Assembly (NCBI GenBank): GCA_003116975.1
Contig: BGKB01000041.1
Span: 392,487 to 456,486, forward strand
DNA: 64,000 nt
DNA from: Aurantiochytrium sp. KH105
Taxonomy: Eukaryota > Sar > Bigyra > Thraustochytrida > Thraustochytriidae
Reading direction: 5' to 3'
Made by a program: the position numbers and the translations under genes. This document shows, piece by piece, positions 19,589 through 28,946 of this stretch (its first letter is position 1; each line of letters starts with the position of its first letter). The notes under the pieces are model-generated. The model saw nothing but the letters and a program-made list of their open reading frames with translations. It made no database searches and was not told the DNA's origin.

Positions 19589-20060
19589 CCAAGACATGGC
19601 GATCCCCAAAAGTGCAAAACAACGTCATAATTTTCTCACGCATGAAGTCGCGGAACAAGCCAATCGCACCAGCGCTCGCGTGCGGTGTGGCCGTGGGAGA
19701 CGAGGCGATTGTAGCCCCCATTCGTGCCGGTCGTCACCAAAGTCCGACCACGCCTGCCTGCTCGTTCCGAGATTTATCTCCAAAGTGGGCTGTTCATTCT
19801 TGCCCACCGTGACTCTCATCTCATAAAGGTCATGCAATTGGTGACAGTGTCATCATTTTCCATATTAACCTTGCGATTTCCCATGGCGTTGTTCATTGCA
19901 GTTTGATACCGATTGAAACGTTGTTCAGTAGCCCGAAGTAATGCTCTTCAAAGTTTGCGCGGATGATTTTGTTTGTCTGTCTTGGGGTGGGGCTGAACGA
20001 TAGATAGGTGACGTCGGCACGTGCCCCCCAATTGATATAGAAAGGGCTTCCGCGTCGTCG

Positions 20061-20143
20061 CGCCCACTTGCGCGGCGCAATAGAGCCCTTTACGTGGGCC
20101 ATATCCGACTTACGAGCCGGCGCTATAAAACCCTTGCGCGGCG
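20061..20143 (+). promoter_or_regulatory. ACTTG-GGCGC promoter element array
   Basis: Upstream of the CDF gene, three phased copies of the element are seen: ACTTGCGCGGCGCAATA (20066), ACTTACGAGCCGGCGCTATA (20108) and a degenerate CTTGCGCGGCG (about 20132). The same element forms arrays before the genes at 33302, 41351/42008 and 46886/47385. Confidence 0.55.
20122..20129 (+). promoter_or_regulatory. TATA-like box (ctataaaa)
   Basis: TATAAAA-type element about 155 bases before the CDF start codon, embedded in the promoter element array. Confidence 0.45.
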
Positions 20144-20214
20144 ACACGACTTCCCTTGGCGCAGCAAAGCCGTGACGAGCCTCGCAACCTTGCTGCGCGA
20201 GGCCGCGTGCGGAG

Positions 20215-20246
20215 CGCGTGCGTGCGTGCGTGCGTGCGTGCGTGCA
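20215..20246 (+). repeat. (GTGC)n tetranucleotide repeat in 5' UTR
   Basis: Seven or more GTGC units end about 38 bases before the CDF ATG. The surrounding region 19589-20283 otherwise holds only 3' flank of the broken VWA gene and this promoter. Confidence 0.85.
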
Positions 20247-20283
20247 TAGGCGCGCGCGCGTGCGCGAGGGACGCGGCCCGCCC

Positions 20284-22095
20284 ATGAGTGCTGCCGCCGC
20301 GGGCCTCTCTGGCCCGGCGTGCGCCGCGGGCCGCTGGCTTGCGATCGGGCGCCGGAATGGACTCGCTCTCGCGCGAAGTCGAACCCAAGGCGCCTCGTCG
20401 TCTCTGCCGCTGCCACAACGCCTGCGGGCGCGGCGTCAAGGGTCTCTCCTGCGGGCGCAAGCTGCGTTGGCGGTAGCCTTGGACTTGCCCTGCGTGTGGC
20501 AGAGCGCCTATTCTTCGCGCCAGATGAATACGGATGTGCGCAGTGGCGGCCCAGTCGTGCGCACAGAGGCACAACCTCCGCAAAGAGAACTCGAGGACGA
20601 AGTGGACCTTGACGCCATGGACAAGGCCCAGCGCCACGTCACGTGGCTCGGACTCTATAGCAACGTCTTACTGGCCGGCACCAAGGGCTTCATTGGCTTC
20701 TCGAGTGGATCGATGTCCCTTATCGCAGACGCCATGCATTCTGGATCCGACCTCTGCGGCGATTTCGTTGCGCTTGCCGCCATCACGCTCAGCAAAAGAC
20801 CAGCTGACAAGCTCCATCCCTATGGATACGGACACTATGAATCCTTGGGGACGCTGCTCGTGTCAACATTGCTCGTTGGTGGCGGCGCGGGCATTGGGTG
20901 GCATTCGCTGAACCAGCTTCTGGTGGTCAGCGCCACGGAGGCGACAATGGTGCGCCACATTCCCGCAGCGCTCATCGTGATTGGCGCCTCAATCGCCGTC
21001 AAGGAATGGCTCTACAGAATCACCGTGAAGGTTGGTCAGGAGACACATAGTCCTGTGCTTGTCGCAAATGCTTGGCACCACCGTACAGATGCACTCTCTT
21101 CCATTCTTTCGCTCATTGGCGTCGGCGGCGCATGGTTTGGCTGGTACATGCTTGACCCTGTCGCAGGTCTCCTCGTCAGCGGAATGGTGCTCAAGGCTGG
21201 CGTGGAAATTGGCTGGGATGCCTGTCAGGACCTCACGGATCGACGGCGAGAGTCAGATTACGATGTCATTGGTGGGGTGTACAAGGTTGTTGAGAATCTT
21301 GCTCTCCAGCCCACCTCTGCCGTCGTTGATGCTCACGACGTGCGCGTGCGTAGACTCGGGCACTATCTTCTTCTTGATTTACACCTTCGTGTCGAACCAA
21401 GACTCAGTGTGAGCGGCGGCTACGTTGAGAGCAATCGCGTGAAGCGACATATTTACAAGGCATATCCGCGCATCAGTGAAGTGATGATTCACGTTCAGGC
21501 GCACCCGCGCCGCAGCGCAATGGAGCAAAGTGGAGACATGGTCGATGCTTCCTTTGTTGCGTCAGGTTCGCCCCAGACGCTTGTCCAAGTTTCGCCCGAG
21601 CCTGCACAAACTCAACGTGAAGACCAGCACGTTCAACAAGAAAAGCTGATCATGAACGCAACAAACGACGTTGAGCCGAAAAAGGTCCGTCGAGAGCTAT
21701 CCTTGCATGCGGAGAGCCGCCAACCCATGGCGCCGCGGCGGTCTTTCACGCCCATTCCCAATCAGTTTGCCAAGAATGTTCGATCCCATTTGGAAATCGA
21801 AGGGGACGTCCGCGCTGCCGTGATGGAGGCTGCGGCGCGTGACCCCGTCATCAATGCGCTCTCGCATTGCCAGATCTACTACGACGTTGCGGAGTCTCGC
21901 GTTTTTGTGGAGATCAATCTCGTCATGGAGAAAACGGTGACGCTCTTGCGTGCCGACGAAGCCGCGCAAGTCGCCAGAGAAGCCGTGCTGAGTATCCCTG
22001 ATGTCTACTCGGTCGACGCTCACGTAGAGCTCGGAGATGAAGACACTGATGATGCGGAAACCACCGAACCTGAAAAGCAGCCTGCTCGTGCTTGA
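20284..22095 (+). CDS. cation diffusion facilitator, probably mitochondrial
   Basis: 603 residues from ATG 20284 (the frame is open from a GTG at 20218). The first ~80 residues are rich in Arg, Ala, Ser and Leu with no acids (GRWLAIGRRNGLALARSRTQ), a typical mitochondrial presequence. The CDF core follows with six hydrophobic spans. HxxxD metal sites in helices 2 and 5 are His152-Asp156 (DAMHSGSDL) and His265-Asp269 (NAWHHRTDA), the zinc-type pattern. LHPYGYGHYESLGTL is the conserved loop after helix 2. The cytosolic/matrix CTD (VVDAHDVRVRRLGHYLLLDLHL) is followed by a long insertion (about 420-520) and a second CTD-like piece (CQIYYDVAESRVFVEINLVM). Function: proton-coupled Zn/Fe/Mn export or exchange, cf. 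Mmt1/Mmt2 or SLC30A9 in mitochondria; the metal is inferred. Confidence 0.87.
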   Translation: MSAAAAGLSGPACAAGRWLAIGRRNGLALARSRTQGASSSLPLPQRLRARRQGSLLRAQAALAVALDLPCVWQSAYSSRQMNTDVRSGGPVVRTEAQPPQRELEDEVDLDAMDKAQRHVTWLGLYSNVLLAGTKGFIGFSSGSMSLIADAMHSGSDLCGDFVALAAITLSKRPADKLHPYGYGHYESLGTLLVSTLLVGGGAGIGWHSLNQLLVVSATEATMVRHIPAALIVIGASIAVKEWLYRITVKVGQETHSPVLVANAWHHRTDALSSILSLIGVGGAWFGWYMLDPVAGLLVSGMVLKAGVEIGWDACQDLTDRRRESDYDVIGGVYKVVENLALQPTSAVVDAHDVRVRRLGHYLLLDLHLRVEPRLSVSGGYVESNRVKRHIYKAYPRISEVMIHVQAHPRRSAMEQSGDMVDASFVASGSPQTLVQVSPEPAQTQREDQHVQQEKLIMNATNDVEPKKVRRELSLHAESRQPMAPRRSFTPIPNQFAKNVRSHLEIEGDVRAAVMEAAARDPVINALSHCQIYYDVAESRVFVEINLVMEKTVTLLRADEAAQVAREAVLSIPDVYSVDAHVELGDEDTDDAETTEPEKQPARA

Positions 22096-22591
22096 AGCAC
22101 TGAGTCATCGTTTGGGAAGAGAAGAAATGAAAAGTCCTTTGATGAGGTCTGCTTTCTTTTGTTAAAATCAGCACCAGGACTAGCCTCCTCTTTTTACGAG
22201 CAGCACAACCGTGGCAAGCTCCGCGCGATTTCTGCGCCTTTTTGAACATGGAGTTGGCGGGAGGGAATGCAAACTGCCTGAATTTGCCTCGGGAGATCTC
22301 TTGCTTCCGTTACAATGTGAGCGACTTGATCCAGCAAGCCAACCTTTATTTTTTATTTTTTTGAAAACTTCTCCTGATTTTACTCAACAAAGAAATGGGA
22401 AATTTTTGCTGATTTTGTACTTTCAAGTATCAATCTTCCGATTCACGACATTTCGCGTTTCCTGCTCATTGCGACCACGCAACGATGCTTTGAAAGCCCA
22501 TGTGCGTCGCTCGAAGATTCGGAAAGGTCTCGGAACGAGGAGTTAATAAAGGATGAGCACATTTTAAAAAGTGATCAGAACATTGCAATGT
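22096..22591. other. convergent 3' intergenic region
   Basis: 496 bases between the CDF stop and the stop of the minus-strand ankyrin/BTB gene. T/A-richer than the coding DNA; no gene, repeat array or RNA recognised. Confidence 0.4.
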
Positions 22592-25500
22592 TCATTTTAA
22601 AACTGGGGCCTTTGACTTTCCACATTCCTCCATCGGCTCCAAATGCGGGCGAAGCAAACCCTCGAGCGCAAGCACAGCGCACGCGCAAGATCGCGGAAGA
22701 TTTTCCGGGAACTTTCTCCCAAGGTGCTCCTCGAGCTGTGGCGACAGCGAACTTGTGTCGGCGACCTCAAGCAATTCACAGCGAAATTGCACCTCGAGCT
22801 CCCACAACGTAGGATGAAACTTGGACTCAAGAAGCATATTGAGCGCGGTGCTACGCTCCTTGCCGTTCGTGTCGCTGCTCATAAGGTCCTTCTCATCCAA
22901 AATCGCTTGCAGCACATGGCTGAAGCCAACAAGTCCCAGGTCGTCAGCCAGCTGCGCCATTGACACCGCTTCGGCCGTCGATCGGGGCGCGCAACCGTCT
23001 TCAATCACGCCAATGCTGACAAAACGGAGAATCACTTCCCATGTGCGACGGTCCACCACGTTTGAAAAAGCGGCGGCGTAAAGACAAATAGGTCTATCGG
23101 AAGTGGCCTGCGCATTTAATGCACACGTTGCAAATGCGTCCTCCAATGCGCGTGCAAACACGGACGAGCGCACGCAGAGTTGGCTGCTGTGCGCGCGTAT
23201 TGCGTCTGTTGCCAGCGTTGCATCTCCAGGACCGAGACGAATCTCCACATCGCCTTCTTCTTCATTCGCAGCGATCGCCGTCGATACATCAAGGCTAACG
23301 TGCGACTGATGCGCAAGGCTAGCAAAGCGAGCCTCAAATTCGTCAATATCCGGGGCCGTAGACACATCATCAGTGATGACCATACCAAGGTCCTCGAGAA
23401 TCTGCTGTCCGGCAGGGTCTCCTTCCTGTCCGTATCTTGCCGGCTCAACATAAAGACGGGCATCAAGCCTTGCACCCTCCGCCTCGATTTGCTTGCGAAG
23501 TCGTGCGGGGGCGAGTGCCAGCACGCTCGATCCATCGATTTCACTAGCTGCGAGCATCCTAGCGACGTCCACGACCACGGAATCCGGTCGACGGCAGAAC
23601 CGAAGCCCATGTCTTTCAAGCATTCCGCGTGGACACGAGCATTGGAGGTCATGGCCGTGCGGGAGGACGCATTCCTTTGGCGGTAGAATCACATGACGAT
23701 TGTCCTTGCGCTTGAGCTTGCGCATGAGCAAAATGATGCGATTGCAAATGTCCACCAAGGTTTCGCTTCCCAACCCATCGACTGCAAATCGACATAGTTC
23801 CTCAACGTGCGCCGTGCGGATTCGTGGCGTGCCCTTGCGGCGCGCGAGGCCACGCGATGTGAGAACGTGGCGTTCAAGAAGAAGGTGCACTGTCTCAGTT
23901 GCCAGGATTTCCAGTGCAGGTAAAAGCCATTCGTTTGCAAGGACAAGCAAACTGACCGCGTCCTCCACATGCGCAAGCACCTCGCGACCATCCACAAATC
24001 GTTCAGTGTCTCGATTTGCCGTAAATGCCGCCAGAGGCGATCCGCGAAGGGATCCCTGATATACAAAGCGAAGGGCGTCCTTGACGACTGCTGACGAATG
24101 ATGAGAGAGATCGACCTCGAGCGAGCTCGCTTCGCGCATGCCCCCACGGAACATTCCGGCAAACATGGGGCATCGTGCACAGAGAATGTGCCGATGAGCG
24201 CGCAGTATGAGCTCTCCTTGAACAATGATCTGAGCATCTGCGCCAAGTCGCTCTCGCTCTTCAAAGAGTCGTTCCATATCGCGGTGGTAGAAACGATCCA
24301 AGTTAGGTTTTGTTCGATTTTCTTCCTCTGTGCTCCCGCGATCTTGTGCTGTCACCTTGCCTGGGGTCCAAAGCAAGACGCAAGCTTCCAAATCAGTATA
24401 AGCATGCTCGTGCCCTCCTGCGGCAGATCGAGAGAAAGTGCTTTTGCAAACCTGGTGAACGAGTCTCTTGGCACGAGTTTGAAAACGTTCTGTCAAAGTC
24501 ACGGGCGGATCCGTTTGCAGCAGAACGAGACGTAGTGCATCTAACGCCCGCTCCGTACGAGTGGTCGCTTCATGTTCTATGCTGGTACCCAAGCCCAAAG
24601 CTGCGTCGCGGATCTGGACGGCATCGCCAAGAGCGACGAGAGAGACTTCGGCGGCGCTAGGATTCGTGCGCATCATACTACTCCGACAAATGAGGCGAGC
24701 GAGAAGTGCTTTGGGTGGAGGTCCATTATCGTGCGCGATGGCAACAGCGAGTGCGGATTCCTCACGACCGTTCAGCTGCGAACAAGACGCACCTTGATCC
24801 AGGAGCTGCGCCGCCATGGCAAAGTGCCCCCCTCGCAATGCACTTTGCAGCACTGTATCGCAAGGCCATGACCAATCAAGCCACTGCAAGCATGGCTTTC
24901 CTTCGCGCTCGATAAATTCATCGACAACCCCAGACGCACCATGAAACGCAGCGAGATGGAGTGGACAGGGCGTGCATGAAATGGAGCTCGGAACCGCCGC
25001 TTGCGCCGAGAGTCCACGCAGTGGCGTGCCGCGATCCAACAAAAGCCTCACTGTAGAACGACGCCCCGCTGCTGCCGCCTTGCAAAGAGGAGTCCAATAC
25101 GAGTTATCGACGGCATGAACATCGGCGCCGCGAACAATGAGTTCCGCCACGGCCTCATTTGCGCCAGAAGATGCCGCGACGTGTAGGGGGGTTTCGTCTT
25201 CGCGGTTTCTTGCATCAATGCGAGGACGCAAAAGAGCCACAAAGGACGCTGGGACTTCGAAGCGCGGCGCAGCGGCGACAGCCAGATGTAATGGCGAGTT
25301 TCCTAACTTGTCTTTTGCGACTGGCGAAGCTCCGTGATCGAGAAGGAGTTTCGTAGCAGCCGCGTCAATGCGGCTTGCGGCAACATGTAGTGGTGTTCGC
25401 CCCCGTGGATCGCGTGCCTCCAAATTCAGCCCCGCAGCGACCGAGTGACCAGCGCCAGCGCGCAGGGCGGCCTCGAGCAGGGCCTCGTCGCCGAGATGGC

Positions 25501-26626
25501 AAATGTGATGCAAGGCCGAAGCACGCTCCTCGTCACGGCCACGATTCAGGCCTGCAGCATACGTTCTCGGAGCCGATTCAGCGTTCCAGTGCACGAGCAT
25601 TTCCACAACGCCTGGGCTCCGCGCCTCAACAGCCAATGCTAAGGGCCCCCAGCCATCACTGCGACATACGCCGTGCAAACGTGCCGCGAGTAAATCACCA
25701 TCTTGCCGCACAGAATTAGCCCACTTGACAACACCTGTCAAGTCGCCCTCGGCGCAGGCTTTGAGGAGAGCCGCGTTGCTGGAAGCGCGGTCCGCAACAG
25801 AGACATCATCAGGCTCTGCACCCCTATCATTGCTGGCGCTTGAGCTGGCCTCGGTGAATGCTGGCGGTAATGGTGACCTTGGCCTGACCTTGGTGCGGGC
25901 CTTGCGCTGTGGTGGCTCTGCAGTCTTTTCGAGTTCCTGAAAACCCTCTCTTGCAAAATACGAGCGCCACTGCTCGCGCAACTTTGATGCCCACTGACGC
26001 GAATGATCTCGTACTTTTTCGTCGATGGCTTCGTGGAGAGTCGTCTCTACGAGTTCAAGTGCATTGGTCTGGGCCACTTCGCGAAGCAAAGTCTCATGAT
26101 CCCGAAGAATACTTGCTGCGGCTTCTTCCCGCGCACGAGCTCTCCGGAGAAAGCCGTGAGCATTTGCACTATTTCTCAACGCGAGTCTTTCGAAGCCTTG
26201 AGGAGCTTTGTTTGTGATTGTTGCGTTCACGTCGGCGATGTTTCCATCTTCGGCCCTGGCCATGAGGGCATAGGTCTGCAAGCCTGAGCCAGGCTGCCAT
26301 TCTGGGGCATTGGCTCGGAGATGATGAGTGGTCGTCCAATCTTCTCGTCCTTGTCCTTGTCTTCGATCTTGTCCTCGGTCTTGCCCTCGGCCTCGGCCTC
26401 GACCTCGGCCTCGACCTCGACCTCGTCCTCTTGTGCGGCCTTGTCCATGACTTTGTCGTTCCTCCCGATGTCCTCGTCCTCGTCTTCGGCTTCGTGTGGT
26501 CCCGCCCTGATCCTCCGCGCAGGACTTGCCTTCGGACTGCTGACGTCGCCCGCGGGCATGCCTTGGCTGTGTGGCTCTGCGATGCTCGAGCGCGGACGCC
26601 GCGTCATCAGTGCCACTCGCAGGCAT
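22592..26626 (-). CDS. ankyrin-repeat protein with two BTB/POZ domains (ABTB1-like)
   Basis: About 1344 residues from ATG 26626 (an in-frame ATG at 26797 adds sequence without coding character). The N-terminus has an RG-dipeptide run (GRGRGRGRGRGRGRGQDRGQ at about residue 70) and a helical linker. Ankyrin repeats occupy about 290-640: DGWGPLALAVEA, GRTPLHVAAS, GNSPLHLAVA, DETPLHVAASSGAN and YWTPLCKAAAAGR. A first BTB domain follows (AQIIVQGELILRAHRHILCARCPMFAGMFRGGMRE). A second, more divergent one lies near the C-terminus (VEIRLGPGDATLATDAIRAHSSQLCVRSSVFARAL). Ankyrin plus twin BTB is the ABTB1/BPOZ plan of cullin-3 adaptors, so a substrate receptor for ubiquitination is the likely role. The RG tract might bind RNA. 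Confidence 0.8.
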   Translation of the reverse strand: MPASGTDDAASALEHRRATQPRHARGRRQQSEGKSCAEDQGGTTRSRRRGRGHREERQSHGQGRTRGRGRGRGRGRGRGRGQDRGQDRRQGQGREDWTTTHHLRANAPEWQPGSGLQTYALMARAEDGNIADVNATITNKAPQGFERLALRNSANAHGFLRRARAREEAAASILRDHETLLREVAQTNALELVETTLHEAIDEKVRDHSRQWASKLREQWRSYFAREGFQELEKTAEPPQRKARTKVRPRSPLPPAFTEASSSASNDRGAEPDDVSVADRASSNAALLKACAEGDLTGVVKWANSVRQDGDLLAARLHGVCRSDGWGPLALAVEARSPGVVEMLVHWNAESAPRTYAAGLNRGRDEERASALHHICHLGDEALLEAALRAGAGHSVAAGLNLEARDPRGRTPLHVAASRIDAAATKLLLDHGASPVAKDKLGNSPLHLAVAAAPRFEVPASFVALLRPRIDARNREDETPLHVAASSGANEAVAELIVRGADVHAVDNSYWTPLCKAAAAGRRSTVRLLLDRGTPLRGLSAQAAVPSSISCTPCPLHLAAFHGASGVVDEFIEREGKPCLQWLDWSWPCDTVLQSALRGGHFAMAAQLLDQGASCSQLNGREESALAVAIAHDNGPPPKALLARLICRSSMMRTNPSAAEVSLVALGDAVQIRDAALGLGTSIEHEATTRTERALDALRLVLLQTDPPVTLTERFQTRAKRLVHQVCKSTFSRSAAGGHEHAYTDLEACVLLWTPGKVTAQDRGSTEEENRTKPNLDRFYHRDMERLFEERERLGADAQIIVQGELILRAHRHILCARCPMFAGMFRGGMREASSLEVDLSHHSSAVVKDALRFVYQGSLRGSPLAAFTANRDTERFVDGREVLAHVEDAVSLLVLANEWLLPALEILATETVHLLLERHVLTSRGLARRKGTPRIRTAHVEELCRFAVDGLGSETLVDICNRIILLMRKLKRKDNRHVILPPKECVLPHGHDLQCSCPRGMLERHGLRFCRRPDSVVVDVARMLAASEIDGSSVLALAPARLRKQIEAEGARLDARLYVEPARYGQEGDPAGQQILEDLGMVITDDVSTAPDIDEFEARFASLAHQSHVSLDVSTAIAANEEEGDVEIRLGPGDATLATDAIRAHSSQLCVRSSVFARALEDAFATCALNAQATSDRPICLYAAAFSNVVDRRTWEVILRFVSIGVIEDGCAPRSTAEAVSMAQLADDLGLVGFSHVLQAILDEKDLMSSDTNGKERSTALNMLLESKFHPTLWELEVQFRCELLEVADTSSLSPQLEEHLGRKFPENLPRSCACAVLALEGLLRPHLEPMEECGKSKAPVLK

Positions 26627-27027
26627 CTCCTGTAGAGGGTCTGCGATTTGCGTCGGCGATTTGATCAGAGGATGTGGGCGGGTCGGCAGGCAAGCTGACG
26701 GACCCCGAAAGAGACACACGCGGATCACTCTCCACGTTGCCGGACCATACTCTCTGGTGATGAGAGCCAGGTCCGAGCAGGAAAGGATGTCTGACATCGA
26801 AAAAGCTAACGACCGAAGCAAGTACTACAGAGTAGCAATGTTGCATCGCCATCCATTCAGCGATCGATTCGTTGAGAGCTACAGTCATCTTCTCTTTCGA
26901 TCCAGGACGTCGATTTCACATGCACTCTCGATTTGAGTTGATGGACTTGCACGCGGCAGGCACGATACAGTGCGATGATACAGGGTGATGCAAGGCATGC
27001 GAAATGATATTTCGTCGCTTCTTATTA
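26627..27027. other. intergenic region between two minus-strand genes
   Basis: Bases 26627-26846 extend the ankyrin/BTB frame but look non-coding; the rest is 3' flank of METTL9. No feature recognised. Confidence 0.4.
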
Positions 27028-28100
27028 TCATAGCTGAGGTTCGAGGGGAAGGTCGCAAACGATGATCGCGTCGGAGAGGACATAATAACGCTGGACACTA
27101 TCACCTTGTGAGATGTATGGCACTCGCGAGATGGAGCGAATGCGAAAGCCTTCAGGCTGCAATACGCGTAATGCCAGGGCCTCGAGAGACTCTTCAAAAG
27201 AAGCCTTATCGCGACAACGCGCTCCTTCCATTGGAAGAATTTCTGAAGGAGCAAGCTGGCGCGTGCCGGATTCTACAAATGGGCACCAAGGCTGAGTTCA
27301 TTGAGATTGCGCATGGGTCAGTTTCGAAAAATAAAAAAGCGCAAAACAAAAGACAAAATTGGACACGAGAACAAGAGCCTCCGGAAAAAACTTACCAGTA
27401 CGACGGCGAGCACAAGTCGCCCTGTTCCCGGCTTGAGGCGGGCTTTGAGATCGCGAAGAAGTGTGAGGGGTTGGTCAGCGCGATCGAGGACGTTGAAGCA
27501 GGTGATCAAGTCGAACTTTTCCGCATTCGAAGTCGGCGTTGGCAATGGCTGTTTTCCAGGTTCGTAGCAGCCCCATCCACGCGCCCTCAGCTTGGAAGCC
27601 ATTACCGATGAAGTCTCCGTGGTGACGACCTCGTCAAAAGCACCAGCATAGCTCTCTGTGATCGATCCGTCTCCCGACCCAATGTCAAGAAGGCGGCGAC
27701 GGCCGTGCGCTGTTGGTCCTGGGGCGGCCTCTCCGTTGTCGCCATCGGAAGGCTCGTCAATGGACATGGCGATCTCGCGAGGGCTAAAAATGTTCGGGCA
27801 TACACGCGCAAGGTGAGCGTTCGAGAGAACAAACATCTTACCGCGGCCTGTCAGCCCATTGGCGTCAGTCCTGGACATGAAGCTGCGCAGCACGGAAGCA
27901 ACTCCATCCCGCAAGACATTTGCCTGACAAGTTTGGAGAAATGCCTCCGTCTCCTCGTCGCGGTCAAGGGGCACCCACAAGGCGCGCACCTTTTCGTCGA
28001 GCGTGTCGAGGTTCACCGTGTACCGGAGCGGCGGGTCCGGCCTCTCGTAGTCGCCCGCGACGCGGGCCGCACGTCTCGTGGTTTTCAGGACGCTGGCCAT
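27028..28100 (-). CDS. METTL9: METTL9-type protein-histidine N-pros-methyltransferase
   Basis: Two exons: 28100-27396 and 27291-27028, about 322 residues. The splice keeps phase 0 and rebuilds the DREV signature: exon 1 ends RLVLAVVL and exon 2 begins PWCPFVESG, matching the LPFHPYVE region of animal METTL9. Other family marks are FMSRTDANGLTGRGKMFVLS, the SAM-binding motif LLDIGSGDGSIT, CFNVLDRADQPLTLLRDLKA, PSEIL and the ending RVPYISQGDSVQRYYVLSDAIIV. The enzyme methylates the pros nitrogen of His in HxH motifs. An open stretch before 28100 encodes a hydrophobic signal-like segment (AAALVVVLAVAISMA) but has no ATG, so the true start may lie in an upstream exon; METTL9 relatives do have such an N-terminal segment. 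Confidence 0.88.
27292..27395 (-). other. METTL9 intron, 104 bases
   Basis: Begins ctg|GTAAGT (donor at 27395) and ends aactCAG (acceptor at 27292) on the minus strand. Removing it joins two exons in phase 0 and restores family sequence on both sides. Without it, reading through from exon 1 reaches a stop near 27318. Confidence 0.88.
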
Positions 28101-28946
28101 GCTGATGGCGACTGCGAGCACCACGACAAGCGCAGCCGCCGTCGCGCGGGACGTCGCCGCGGTCCTCCCGTGCACGCGCCGGTCCCTGGCTGCCGCGCCG
28201 CGCTCCGCTGCCGGCCACGCCAGCTAAGCTCTTCTTCGCGGCTCGGCCAATGCCATTCGTGTTTGCTTCCCTCCTCTGCTGCGCCCTCGGCACTTTCGGC
28301 CCTCCTCTATACCGACGTCCTCTCCTTACTGCGCAGAACTACACTAGCACTTTTCATTATGAGTCCGTCGTCGACAGGACTCGTACCAGCCTCCACTACT
28401 CGGGACAGCGGCCCGTGGGGCGCGAACATCGAATGAGCCTCGCGCCGTTCGGACGACGCGCGAGCAGCGACACCGGCAAGGCACCGTGTGCTTCTTGTCG
28501 TTGATGTCGCTGTTGTCGGCGGCGGGTGGCGTCAAAGACCTTGGCGTGTCGTGCCCTGGCGCTGCGCGTAGTACGATGTAGTAAGAAATGCTAGAATCTG
28601 GAGGTCTGCGGGAGCAGCCCTCGAGGCATCCGTAGGTCCAGGAGCGATGTCTCGAGATTCGTTTGGGTGGTATGAAGACGCGATACGATGTGAGGGAAAG
28701 GATCACAGAAGAAGACGATGTAGAAGACGACAATGACGACAAAGAGGACGACGGTAAGAAAGAATGCTGGTCAGGAGCGAAGAAGTTCTCTACTGCCGCC
28801 ATAGGTTCGAAAGCGACGTCTCGAGATTCGACCGCGCGGTATCGAGTCGCGGCACAAGGGGGAAAGAAAAGGAAGAAAAGGGCGAAAAAAGTAAGAAAGA
28901 AGGGTCGGTCACAAGGAAAAGAGATTTCTTCATCGAGTCGAGAGCT
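28101..28946. other. intergenic region between METTL9 and COX11
   Basis: 846 bases. The word tctcgagattcg occurs twice (near 28651 and 28819) in similar surroundings. An A/G-rich open frame 28671-28974 encodes only charged low-complexity sequence and is not supported. No RNA gene recognised. Confidence 0.4.
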
